DNA of 64,000 nucleotides from Pelagovum sp. HNIBRBA483 (GTDB lineage: Bacteria; Pseudomonadota; Alphaproteobacteria; Rhodobacterales; Rhodobacteraceae): contig NZ_CP162412.1 of assembly GCF_040931995.1 (NCBI RefSeq), forward strand, positions 2,581,001 through 2,645,000, given 5' to 3'. The position numbers and the translations under genes were made by a program. Under the pieces are notes generated by a model. That model ran no database searches, had not been told where the DNA came from, and saw nothing but the letters and a program-made list of their open reading frames with translations. Shown piece after piece: positions 9,214 to 17,469 of the stretch (position 1 is the first letter of the stretch; every line of letters starts with the position of its first letter).

Positions 9214-9729
9214 ATGGCCTATGACTATGAAGCGCTCTATCGTGAAACGCCTGATGCATTGGGGCCACCAACGGCGCGTGTTCTGGCTTTGATCGAGAAA
9301 CACATTCCGTTGGGTGCGCATATTCTGGATGTTGGCTGTGGGCAGGGTCGCGATGCTGTTCCGTTGGCGAGACAGGGATTCAGGGTAACAGGCATCGACA
9401 TTGCACCGTCGGGGGTTGCCGCACTCAATGAAATTGCTGCGCGGGAGGCTTTGCCCCTTTGCGCGATGGAAGCCGACATTGCGGATTGGCGACCCGAAGA
9501 AACCTACGACCTGATCCTTTGCGACCGCACGCTGCACATGCTGGCGGAGCTGGCACGGCATAGGGTCTTTGCGCGCCTGATCGGCGCGACCGCCGAAGCG
9601 GGCCATCTTTTGGTCGTCGACGAAGCGCCAAATATCGCAGGATTGCGCGCAGAACTCGACAGATGTGACCGCAGTTACATGATCAAACATGAGATTAAGG
9701 GCGACCTGCTCGTCCGGCTTGAGCCATAG
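9214..9729 (+). CDS. SAM-dependent class I methyltransferase (TehB-like)
   Basis: A small methyltransferase (171 aa from ATG 9214). Motif I is ILDVGCGQGRDAVPLARQG (about residues 32-50), followed by VTGIDIAPSGV (motif II, acidic residue binding the ribose) and YDLILCDRTLHMLAE (motif IV region). This resembles the tellurite-resistance TehB/UbiE-like group. The frame is open from 9154, but the stretch before 9214 is the potF stem-loop, and AAGGCAAG precedes the ATG, so the shorter start is preferred. It sits between the binding-protein gene and the ATPase gene of the polyamine importer, which is not the usual arrangement. The substrate is unknown; methylation of a polyamine or an intermediate is speculative. 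Confidence 0.8.
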   Translation: MAYDYEALYRETPDALGPPTARVLALIEKHIPLGAHILDVGCGQGRDAVPLARQGFRVTGIDIAPSGVAALNEIAAREALPLCAMEADIADWRPEETYDLILCDRTLHMLAELARHRVFARLIGATAEAGHLLVVDEAPNIAGLRAELDRCDRSYMIKHEIKGDLLVRLEP

Positions 9730-9735
9730 GATGAC

Positions 9736-10863
9736 ATGATGAACCAGACCGTCTTTGCCCCTTGGGAAGACCAGGATGTGACGCCGCTGATCCGGTTTCG
9801 AAATGTGACGAAAAGGTTCGGAGATTTCACCGCGATTGATGCGCTGGACCTCGATATTTATGAAAAAGAGTTCTTTGCCCTGCTCGGCCCGTCGGGTTGT
9901 GGCAAGACCACGTTGATGCGGATGCTTGCCGGTTTCGAAACGCCGAGCGAGGGCGAGATCACGCTGGCAGGCAAGAACATCGTGCCGGTACCGCCGAACA
10001 AGCGGCCGGTGAACATGATGTTCCAGTCTTATGCGCTGTTTCCGCATTTGAGCGTGTGGGACAACATCGCCTTTGGCCTGCGCCGCTCGGAGATGCCGAA
10101 AGACGAGATCGGCCCACGGGTGGAGGAGATGCTGCGGCTGACGCGGCTGGAAAAGTTCGCCCGCCGCAAACCGCATCAGATTTCTGGTGGTCAACGGCAG
10201 CGGGTGGCATTGGCGCGCAGCCTTGCGAAAGCGCCGAAGCTGTTGCTGCTGGATGAACCCCTCGGCGCGTTGGACAAAAAGCTGCGGCACGAGACGCAGT
10301 TCGAGCTGATGGATATTCAGGAAAAGACCGGCACGACATTTGTGATCGTCACCCACGATCAGGAAGAGGCGATGACGGTGGCGAGCCGTGTGGCGGTGAT
10401 GGATCACGGCAAGCTGATGCAAGTGGCGACCCCTGCCCGCATCTATGAGACGCCTGCGAACGTCTATGTCGCGGATTTCATCGGTGAGGTGAATATTATC
10501 GAGGGCAATGCGACCCTGACGACCGGCAACGGGTATGACATCGCGTGGGCCGAAGGCCAGCCGGTGATCCATGCTGAACGGAGCGACCCGCTGGAGAAGG
10601 GCGCAAGGGTGAGCTTTGCCATCCGGCCCGAGAAGATCAACGTCACCGCCGAAGAGCCGACCGACCGGCCCAACAAGATGCGCGGGCGCATTCACGATAT
10701 TGCCTACCTTGGCAATATCTCGACCTATCACGTTGAGGTGGGCGGGCAGATCATCAAGGCGCAGATGACCAATAACCGCCGCCTGGCGCGGCGGAGTTTC
10801 ACATGGGAAGACGAGGTCTGGCTGTCGTTCACTGACACGGCGGGCATCGTGCTAACAAGCTGA
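9736..10863 (+). CDS. potG: Polyamine ABC transporter ATP-binding protein
   Basis: Cytoplasmic ATPase of the polyamine importer (375 aa, typical of PotA/PotG). Visible are Walker A LLGPSGCGKTTLMRMLAG (about 53-70), the Q-loop MMFQSYALFPHLSV, the ABC signature ISGGQRQRVALARSLA (about 148-163), Walker B KLLLLDEPLGALD and the switch His in VIVTHDQEEAM. Residues about 245-375 form a TOBE regulatory domain, with FAIRPEKINV. It starts 6 bases after the methyltransferase stop and has a second in-frame ATG right after the first. It works with the PotH/PotI-type permeases that follow. Confidence 0.93.
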   Translation: MMNQTVFAPWEDQDVTPLIRFRNVTKRFGDFTAIDALDLDIYEKEFFALLGPSGCGKTTLMRMLAGFETPSEGEITLAGKNIVPVPPNKRPVNMMFQSYALFPHLSVWDNIAFGLRRSEMPKDEIGPRVEEMLRLTRLEKFARRKPHQISGGQRQRVALARSLAKAPKLLLLDEPLGALDKKLRHETQFELMDIQEKTGTTFVIVTHDQEEAMTVASRVAVMDHGKLMQVATPARIYETPANVYVADFIGEVNIIEGNATLTTGNGYDIAWAEGQPVIHAERSDPLEKGARVSFAIRPEKINVTAEEPTDRPNKMRGRIHDIAYLGNISTYHVEVGGQIIKAQMTNNRRLARRSFTWEDEVWLSFTDTAGIVLTS

Positions 10864-10873
10864 GGAGGCGGAG

Positions 10874-11770
10874 ATGAATTTCAGACGTCTGTTCCTCATC
10901 GGCCTGCCATATCTATGGCTTTTGGCGCTGTTCCTGATCCCGTTCGGGATCGTGTTGAAGATCTCGCTCTCGGACATCGCGCTGGCGATCCCGCCCTATA
11001 CGCCGACGCTGGATTTCAGCGAGGGGCTGGCGGGGCTTGGGCGGTTTTTCGCGGCGCTGGATTTCGAGAACTTCACATGGCTGACGCAGGACGAGCTGTA
11101 TTGGCGGGCCTATCTTTCGAGCCTTCAGATCGCGGTGATTGCCACACTGATCACGCTGGTTGTGGGCTTTCCCATTGCCTATGGCATGGCGCGGGCGCCG
11201 GATGAATGGCGCCCGACGCTGATGATGCTGGTGATCCTGCCGTTCTGGACCAGCTTTCTGATCCGTGTCTATTCGTGGATGGGCATTTTGGGCCGCGAGG
11301 GCGTGCTCAATCAGGTGTTGATGTGGACCGGCATCATCAATGAGCCGCTGACGATCCTGAACACGAATACCGCCGTCTATATCGGCATCGTTTACACCTA
11401 TCTGCCGTTCATGATCCTGCCGATCTACGCGACGCTGGACAAGCTGGACGTCTCCTTGCTGGAAGCAGCGGAGGATCTGGGCTGCACGCGAACATCGGCC
11501 TTTTGGCTGGTGACGTTGCCACTGGCACGACCGGGGATCATCGCGGGCTGTTTTCTGGTGTTCATCCCGACTCTGGGCGAGTTTGTGATCCCGTCGCTGT
11601 TGGGTGGCTCGGACACGCTGATGATCGGCAAGGTGTTGTGGGAGGAGTTTTCCGCGAACCGTGACTGGCCGGTGGCCTCGGCGGTGGCGGTGGTGCTGTT
11701 GCTGATCCTGATCATCCCGATTGTGCTGTTCCAGCGGAACCAGCAACGGCAGGCGGAGGCAGAGCAATGA
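10874..11770 (+). CDS. potH: Polyamine ABC transporter permease (PotH/PotB-like)
   Basis: Inner-membrane permease (298 aa) with about six helices; the first starts FLIGLPYLWLLALFLIPFGI. The central segment RVYSWMGILGREGVLNQVLM is highly typical of PotB/PotH. The ATPase-coupling loop reads LDVSLLEAAEDLGCTRTSAF, followed by TLGEFVIPSLLGG. GAGGAGGCGGAG ahead of the ATG gives a strong ribosome-binding site. It overlaps the next permease gene by 4 bases (ATGA), implying translational coupling. Confidence 0.93.
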   Translation: MNFRRLFLIGLPYLWLLALFLIPFGIVLKISLSDIALAIPPYTPTLDFSEGLAGLGRFFAALDFENFTWLTQDELYWRAYLSSLQIAVIATLITLVVGFPIAYGMARAPDEWRPTLMMLVILPFWTSFLIRVYSWMGILGREGVLNQVLMWTGIINEPLTILNTNTAVYIGIVYTYLPFMILPIYATLDKLDVSLLEAAEDLGCTRTSAFWLVTLPLARPGIIAGCFLVFIPTLGEFVIPSLLGGSDTLMIGKVLWEEFSANRDWPVASAVAVVLLLILIIPIVLFQRNQQRQAEAEQ

Positions 11771-12579
11771 GACGGTTCAGCTGGTTCAACGCGACATCGC
11801 TGACGCTGGGGTTTGCGTTCCTCTACTTCCCGATGGTGATCCTCGTGATCTACAGCTTCAACGAGTCAAAGCTCGTGACCGTCTGGGCGGGGTTTTCCAC
11901 GAAATGGTATGGCGAGCTGTTGCAGAACGAAGCGTTTCTGGATGCGGCATGGGTGACGGTGCGGGTGGCGGTGGTTTCCTCGACCATTGCGACGGTGCTG
12001 GGCACGATGGCGGCCTATACGCTGGTGCGGGCGGGGCGCTTTCCGGGGCGGACGCTGTTTTCAGGCATGATCTATGCGCCGTTGGTGATGCCAGAGGTGA
12101 TCACCGGCTTGTCGCTGCTCCTGTTATTTATCGCCATCGGGCTGGACCGTGGTGTGACGACGATCGTGCTGGCGCATACGACCTTTTCGATGTGCTATGT
12201 CTCGGTTGTGGTGTCGTCGCGGCTGATGAGCTTTGACCGCTCGTTGGAGGAAGCGGCGCTCGACCTTGGCTGCACGCCTTGGGATGCATTCCGCAGCGTC
12301 ACGCTTCCGATTATCGCGCCTGCGGTGATTTCGGGCTGGCTGCTCGCGTTCACCCTGTCGCTGGACGATCTGGTGATTGCGTCTTTCACCTCCGGCCCGT
12401 CATCAACGACGCTGCCGATCAAGATCTTTTCGGCGGTGCGGCTGGGGGTTTCGCCGGAGATCAACGCGCTGTCGACGATCATGATTGGGATTGTCGCGGT
12501 TGGCGTGATCTCTGCCTCGCTGATCACCAAGCGCACGGCGCTCAAGCGGGAGCGCGAAGAACGGCAAGCGGGGCGATAA
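11767..12579 (+). CDS. potI: Polyamine ABC transporter permease (PotI/PotC-like)
   Basis: Second inner-membrane permease (270 aa) of the polyamine importer, with about six helices. It opens with FAFLYFPMVILVIYSFNESK, a PotC/PotI hallmark, and has the coupling motif RSLEEAALDLGCTPWDAFRSV and then LAFTLSLDDLVIASFTSGP, also typical. The ATG overlaps the potH stop (ATGA). The gene ends 3 bases from the stop of the convergent histidine kinase gene, with no terminator hairpin seen between them. Confidence 0.93.
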   Translation: MRRFSWFNATSLTLGFAFLYFPMVILVIYSFNESKLVTVWAGFSTKWYGELLQNEAFLDAAWVTVRVAVVSSTIATVLGTMAAYTLVRAGRFPGRTLFSGMIYAPLVMPEVITGLSLLLLFIAIGLDRGVTTIVLAHTTFSMCYVSVVVSSRLMSFDRSLEEAALDLGCTPWDAFRSVTLPIIAPAVISGWLLAFTLSLDDLVIASFTSGPSSTTLPIKIFSAVRLGVSPEINALSTIMIGIVAVGVISASLITKRTALKREREERQAGR

Positions 12580-12582
12580 GAC

Positions 12583-14592
12583 TTAGAGCGCGGGAAGCCA
12601 GACGGTGAAAACCGTACCCGCGCCCTTGGTGCTATCGACCGAAATCTGACCGCCGACACGGGCGACGAGCTTATTCGAGACTGAAAGCCCGAGGCCGGTG
12701 CCTTCGCCGCGTTTCATGGTGAAAAACGGATCGAACACCCGCTCGGCGGTTTTGGCATCCATGCCGCAGCCATCGTCGGTGACGGTGATCTCGACGCCCT
12801 GACGCGCATCTTTCGCCGCATCACGGCTGGCAACGGTGATATGGCCGCCGCCGCTGCAGGCCTGCACCGCGTTGATGGTCAGATTGATCAAGACCTGCTG
12901 GAGTTCAGTCTGGTTCATCGGCACCTGACGAGTGGCGGCGAGATCGACGGCGTAATGCACCGCGCCCGCGTTGAGGTGGTGCTGGATAAGGGGGCGAAGT
13001 TCGGAGATCACGCCGTTGACTTCCAGCCCGTTGCCATCCTCGGCGTATTCTTCGGGGCGGGCGAATTGCAGGAGCTTGCTGACCAGAATGTTGATGGTCT
13101 GAATCTGCTCAAGGATCAGCTTGAACTCGGTTTTGAACGGGTCGGCCTGTGCGCCCAATTCGCTGTAAATCACCTCAAGATTGCCTTGGATCACCGCGAG
13201 GGGGTTGTTGATTTCATGGGCGACGCCGGCGGTGATCTCACCGATGGCGGCGAGTTTTTCGGAGACGACAAGCTGGCTGGTGGTGATCTTCAGTTGGCGG
13301 TTGGCTTCTTGCAAATCACGGGTGCGGGCGGCGACGCGGGTTTCCAGCTCTTCTGTCCATTCCCGGAGGCGCTGTTCGCGGTCTTGCAGACGGTCGAGCA
13401 ATTCGTCGAGGTGGCTGGCAACGCGGCCGATCTCGTCATGCCCCAGCCCTGCGCCGGTACGGGCGGCAAGATCGCCTTCCTCCACGCGGGTGATGGTGGT
13501 GTTCATCTTTTCCAGCGGGCGAAAGATGCTGCGCGCCCACCACAGTAAGAGCGGAACAAAGACGATCAAGCTCAGGCCAAAGCCGATGACGACCTGCCAG
13601 ATGGTGCGGGTTTTGGCGGCGGAGAATGGTGCCTCGAGGAAGCCCACATAGAGCATACCGATGCGTTGGCCAAAGCTATCGACGATGGGTTCGTAGGCGG
13701 AGACATACCAGTCGTTGACCACGAAGGCGCGGTCCAGCCAGACGCGGCCCTCATCCAGCACGCGGGCGCGTACAGCGGCAGAGACGCGGGTACCCAAGGC
13801 ACGCTCGTCATCGAACATCCGCACATTGGTGGAGACGCGCACATCTTCGAGGAACAGCGTGGCAGTGCCGGTGCTGCCTTCGGTGAGGCTTTCGGCGGGG
13901 TAGACCAGTTCGTTGATCTCGTCGATGAAGCCAAGATTGCGGTTCAGGAGAACCCCGCCCACAAGAGCGCCATCGGCAGCGGGGGCGGCGGCGTGGATCA
14001 CCAAGCCACGGGTTTCGACGGTTCGGTCGGTGGGGACGGCGGCGGGCGTTTCGATCAATGGCAGGCGGGCGCGAGCGGCCAGCCCCTCGCCAAAGCGGGC
14101 GAGATCCTCCCCCGTGAACAGATCAATGGCAACACGCGGTTGCCCCGCGCCAAGGGCGGTGTCGATCACCGGCCATTCATCCAGCACGCTATCGAGCGGC
14201 ACGTTTGGCGCGGCGGCGTAGACGCGGCCATTCTGCACAAGATAGAGAAAATCAAGCTTTTGACGGGCGCGTTCCTGCGCGAGGAAGATACGCATGGCGG
14301 CGCGGTTGCCGCTGTCGATCTGACGTTGGAAAGCGACCGACTGGCCCAGCGCATGCAGCGCGGCAACGCGGGAATCCATAAGCCCTGCAAGGTGTTGGTG
14401 GGCGATGGTCAACTCGCCATTGACCTTGGAGATCAGCGCCTCGTCAAACCGGCTGGACCAATTCACCCCTGTAATGCCCAGCAGGAGCGGCAGCACGACC
14501 ATGATCGGCAGGAGCGCGAGCGCGAGGAGCCGGAAACGGACCGTCTGCCAGAAGCGGGCGGCGGTGCTGCCTGTCAACGCGGGATCAGACAT
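12583..14592 (-). CDS. Sensor histidine kinase with periplasmic Cache-type domain
   Basis: A membrane kinase of 669 aa from ATG 14592, chosen because it overlaps the response-regulator stop by 8 bases; the frame itself is open 25 codons further. There is a helix near residues 18-40 (RLLALALLPIMVVLPLLLG), a roughly 280-residue periplasmic region resembling double or Cache_3 sensor domains (WYVSAYEPIVDSFGQRIGM is the membrane-proximal part), and a second helix (VVIGFGLSLIVFVPLLLWW). These are followed by HAMP, a coiled coil, HisKA with phospho-acceptor His459 in GVAHEINNPLAV, and an HATPase with N box INLTINAVQA, DDGCGMD and GEGTGLGLSV. It is the last gene of the FDH operon, so formate or a related small acid is a plausible cue (inference). 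Confidence 0.88.
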   Translation of the reverse strand: MSDPALTGSTAARFWQTVRFRLLALALLPIMVVLPLLLGITGVNWSSRFDEALISKVNGELTIAHQHLAGLMDSRVAALHALGQSVAFQRQIDSGNRAAMRIFLAQERARQKLDFLYLVQNGRVYAAAPNVPLDSVLDEWPVIDTALGAGQPRVAIDLFTGEDLARFGEGLAARARLPLIETPAAVPTDRTVETRGLVIHAAAPAADGALVGGVLLNRNLGFIDEINELVYPAESLTEGSTGTATLFLEDVRVSTNVRMFDDERALGTRVSAAVRARVLDEGRVWLDRAFVVNDWYVSAYEPIVDSFGQRIGMLYVGFLEAPFSAAKTRTIWQVVIGFGLSLIVFVPLLLWWARSIFRPLEKMNTTITRVEEGDLAARTGAGLGHDEIGRVASHLDELLDRLQDREQRLREWTEELETRVAARTRDLQEANRQLKITTSQLVVSEKLAAIGEITAGVAHEINNPLAVIQGNLEVIYSELGAQADPFKTEFKLILEQIQTINILVSKLLQFARPEEYAEDGNGLEVNGVISELRPLIQHHLNAGAVHYAVDLAATRQVPMNQTELQQVLINLTINAVQACSGGGHITVASRDAAKDARQGVEITVTDDGCGMDAKTAERVFDPFFTMKRGEGTGLGLSVSNKLVARVGGQISVDSTKGAGTVFTVWLPAL

Positions 14593-15967
14593 CCCACATG
14601 GCGCATTTGCGGTCGATCGTCTTGCGCGAGACGCCCAAGCGCCGCGCGGCCTCGGCACGGTTGCCACCGCAGGCTTCGAGCACGGTCATGATATGGCGGC
14701 GTTCGACCGCATGCAGCGATTCCGTCGGGGTATCGGGGCCGTGGCTTTGGCCATCATCTGTGAACTCGGGCGGGAACTCACCAAGGATCAACGAACGTTC
14801 GATCAGGTTGCGCAATTCGCGGACATTGCCGGGCCAGTCGTAACGGGCAAACTTCAGCAAGACAGTCTCGGACAGCGGCAGCGGGGAAACAGCGAGATCA
14901 CGCGACAGGTTGCCCATGAACAGCTCCGCCAAATCGGCGATATCGCCCACCCGTTCGCGCAGGGGCGGCATGTTCAGCTCAAGCACGTTGATCCGGTGAT
15001 AGAGGTCTTCGCGGAAGCGGCCATCGGCCACGGCGGCGGAGAGATCGGTGTTGGTTGCGAACATGAACCGCAGGTTCAGCGGCAATTCGCGGTCAGACCC
15101 GAGCGGGCGAATGCGGCTATCCTCCAACACGCGCAGAAGGGTCGCCTGAACCGGCCAAGGCAGTTCTGCGATTTCATCAAGGAAGAGCGTGCCGCCATTG
15201 GCGAGAGACAGAAGGCCATCCTGCCCCTTTTCGCCATCGCGGATCGAGCCGAACAGCTCGAGCGCGGCGCCTTCGGGGGTGATATTGGCGCAGTTGATCG
15301 GCACGAAGGGCTTTGACGCGCGGTCCGACAGGCTGTGCAGGGTACGGGCGGCGATTTCCTTGCCGGTGCCGCTCTCGCCGGTGAAGAGGACGGGCGTGGG
15401 CATCCGCGCGGCTTTGCCGATGGCTTCGCGCACCGCTTCGAGGCGTGGAGAACCGCCGAGCAAGCGGCCACGGGCGGCTTCGGTGCCGACCTTCAGCTCG
15501 TATTTCAGCAGGGAGTTCTCGCGCCGGAGGAACTTTTGATCCATCGAGCGGCGGATGGCATTGAGGATCTGATTGGAGCGAAAGGGCTTCAGCACCAGAT
15601 CGGACGCGCCGACGCGCAGCGCGTGAATGGCGGTGTCGAGGTCGGCATAGGCGGTCATCAACACCACTTCGGCAAAGAAGCCGACGCGGCGCTGATCGGC
15701 CAGCCAATCCAGCCCGGACTGGCCCGGCATGACGTTATCGAGCACCACAAGATCGAAGTGCTGGGTATCGAGCAAGCGGCTGGCGGCTTCGGTGCTTTCG
15801 GCCTCCTCGACCTTGCGGCAGAGCGGGGTCAGCGTGCGGACCAGAAAGTTCCGCATGCCGGGCTCATCATCGACAACCAGAACCGAGATATGCCTGAAGG
15901 CTGACCCCAGATCGGATGTCTCGGAAACAGCGCGCTGCTGCTCGGCTGTTTCAGTGCCGCTGCTCAT
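14585..15967 (-). CDS. NtrC-family response regulator lacking the GAFTGA motif
   Basis: A three-domain response regulator (about 460 aa). The receiver has VVDDEPGMRNFL and phospho-acceptor Asp in VVLDNVMPGQSG (about residue 77). The AAA+ domain has Walker A LFTGESGTGKEIAA, Walker B GGTLFLDEIAELP and arginine-finger region FREDLYHRINVLEL. A Fis-type helix-turn-helix sits at the end (GNRAEAARRLGVSRKTIDRK). The loop that contacts sigma-54, normally GAFTGA after ELFG, is replaced by SIRDGEKGQDGLLSL. It is therefore probably not a sigma-54 activator and may act with sigma-70, as known for Rhodobacter NtrC and HupR. A TTG at 15976 nearer the GGAGGAG site is an alternative start. Confidence 0.88.
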   Translation of the reverse strand: MSSGTETAEQQRAVSETSDLGSAFRHISVLVVDDEPGMRNFLVRTLTPLCRKVEEAESTEAASRLLDTQHFDLVVLDNVMPGQSGLDWLADQRRVGFFAEVVLMTAYADLDTAIHALRVGASDLVLKPFRSNQILNAIRRSMDQKFLRRENSLLKYELKVGTEAARGRLLGGSPRLEAVREAIGKAARMPTPVLFTGESGTGKEIAARTLHSLSDRASKPFVPINCANITPEGAALELFGSIRDGEKGQDGLLSLANGGTLFLDEIAELPWPVQATLLRVLEDSRIRPLGSDRELPLNLRFMFATNTDLSAAVADGRFREDLYHRINVLELNMPPLRERVGDIADLAELFMGNLSRDLAVSPLPLSETVLLKFARYDWPGNVRELRNLIERSLILGEFPPEFTDDGQSHGPDTPTESLHAVERRHIMTVLEACGGNRAEAARRLGVSRKTIDRKCAMWDV

Positions 15968-15987
15968 TTCGGCCAAGGCTCCTCCGC

Positions 15988-16113
15988 TCAGTCAAGGCGG
16001 ACCGATGGACCGCTTGTTTTTTCCTGAGCCGAGAAACCCGTGTAGTCAAGGGCGCGGTCAGCACCGTAGGCCACGACGAAGATGGCGACAAAGGCAATCC
16101 ACATGCTTTTCAT
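15988..16113 (-). CDS. 41-residue single-pass membrane protein in the FDH operon
   Basis: A small open frame starting MKSMWIAFVAIFVVAYGADR: one N-terminal hydrophobic segment (about residues 4-16) and a polar tail ending in GPSVRLD. It begins 12 bases after the FDH gamma-subunit stop with AGGAGA as a well-placed ribosome-binding site, and ends about 20 bases before the response regulator. Its orientation, spacing and hydrophobic design argue that it is translated. I do not recognise a family. By analogy with small membrane subunits of respiratory enzymes it could stabilise the cytochrome b subunit; this is inference. Confidence 0.55.
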   Translation of the reverse strand: MKSMWIAFVAIFVVAYGADRALDYTGFSAQEKTSGPSVRLD

Positions 16114-16125
16114 CTGCGTCGTCTC

Positions 16126-17343
16126 CTATTCCGCTGGCGTCGAGGCGGCGGAGTCCTTGGACTCCTTGGCTTTCAGCTCTTCGAGCCAGAGGCTGTGATG
16201 CTCTGCGGCCCATGTCTCATCGACCTCGCCTTTACCCATCGCATCAAAAGCGCCTTCCATGCCGATGGAGCCGATGTAGATATGCGCGAGGATAATCGCC
16301 ATGAACACAAAGGCAACGATGGCGTGCCAGAGCTGGGCGAGCTGCATTTCCTCATGTGGCATCAGCTCGGTCTTGAGGGGGTCCATGCCGAACCATCCGG
16401 GTATGCCAAGGGCATTGAGCTTTTCGAATGTGGCGGCGAACATCGGGAGTTCGAACGGAAACAGGAGCGACAAGCCGGAGGCCGAGATAGACACACCGAG
16501 CACCACCACGGCCCAGAAGATGATCTTTTGACCTGCGTTGAACTTCTTTGCCGGAGGATGCACGCCCTTGGAGAAAAGGCCACCCCCGACGGCGATCCAT
16601 TTCAGATCGAGCCGGTTGGGGATGTTGTGGCTGATCCAAAAGACCGTGACCATGATCAGGCCGAGCATGAAGGCCCAAGCGACGTTGTTATGCACCCATT
16701 TGCCGGCAATCGCGATGGGGGCGAAGGCTTCGTGGCCGATGAGCGGGATGATAGCCACTCGACCGAAGAGCTGCACCAGCCCTGTCACGCCGAGGAGAAT
16801 AAACGATCCAGCGAGGAGCCAGTGACCGAAGCGTTCGATGGCGCTGAAGCGCAGCACCTTGCGGCCGCTGAGCGGATGATCGGTGCGGATCCGGCCGCGC
16901 AGGGCGAGGAATACCGCCAGAAACGCGATCATGCCCAACATGAGATAGCCGCCATAGGTGCGCAGCGGTCCTGCTCGCCACGCGAGCCATGTCATTCCTG
17001 AATCCTGCATCACCACATCCGCCGCAGGGCTGCGCGACGACACAGAAAGCGTGGCATCGTTATAGCGCAGCGCGCGCCAGAGGGCGGGATCGGAGGTAAT
17101 GCCGAGGGTGCCGAGCTGCTGGACGAAAGCGGCTTCGTCCGCGTCGGGGCCGGTCAGCGTGTCGCGGAACGACATATCAATCGTTTCGCCGCGCTGACGG
17201 GCAAGAATATCTTCTAGAGTTTGCGCGCCGCCTGTGGCTGCGCGGGGGTCGGTGGGGGGTGTCTCTGCGTCTTGGGCAATCGCGGCCGCGAGAGGCAGCC
17301 AGATCAGCACCGAGAGAATAGCAATCAGTCTGGAGAGGGTCAT
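16126..17343 (-). CDS. fdoI: Formate dehydrogenase gamma subunit (cytochrome b556)
   Basis: The quinone-linked membrane subunit of the respiratory FDH (405 aa). A cleavable-looking signal (LIAILSVLIWLPLAAAIAQ) and a roughly 120-residue N-terminal extension precede the cytochrome b core; FdnI is only about 217 aa, so this is the long form found in alphaproteobacteria. Four core helices carry the haem-ligand histidines: RFGHWLLAGSFILLGVTG, KWVHNNVAWAFMLGL, and LWHAIVAFVFMAIILAHIYI near the end. It transfers electrons from the FeS subunit to the quinone pool. It is co-transcribed with alpha and beta, separated from beta by a strong stem-loop. Confidence 0.9.
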   Translation of the reverse strand: MTLSRLIAILSVLIWLPLAAAIAQDAETPPTDPRAATGGAQTLEDILARQRGETIDMSFRDTLTGPDADEAAFVQQLGTLGITSDPALWRALRYNDATLSVSSRSPAADVVMQDSGMTWLAWRAGPLRTYGGYLMLGMIAFLAVFLALRGRIRTDHPLSGRKVLRFSAIERFGHWLLAGSFILLGVTGLVQLFGRVAIIPLIGHEAFAPIAIAGKWVHNNVAWAFMLGLIMVTVFWISHNIPNRLDLKWIAVGGGLFSKGVHPPAKKFNAGQKIIFWAVVVLGVSISASGLSLLFPFELPMFAATFEKLNALGIPGWFGMDPLKTELMPHEEMQLAQLWHAIVAFVFMAIILAHIYIGSIGMEGAFDAMGKGEVDETWAAEHHSLWLEELKAKESKDSAASTPAE

Positions 17344-17430
17344 CGCCGTGTCCCGTTATCAGATGGTGTCACCGAAAAACGTCCCCGCACTGTCAGAGAA
17401 CCCTGCGGCGGGGGGAGAATACGAAGAGAG

Positions 17431-17461
17431 CGTCAGGGCCACGTTGTGCGCGGCCCTGACG
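17431..17461 (-). terminator. Stem-loop between FDH beta and gamma genes
   Basis: Perfect 10-bp arms CGTCAGGGCC and GGCCCTGACG with an 11-base loop, just after the fdh3B stop. No T run on the transcribed (minus) side, so partial attenuation or mRNA processing is more likely than full termination. In the opposite direction it is followed by GTTTGATTTT. Confidence 0.6.
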
Positions 17462-17469
17462 GTTTGATT

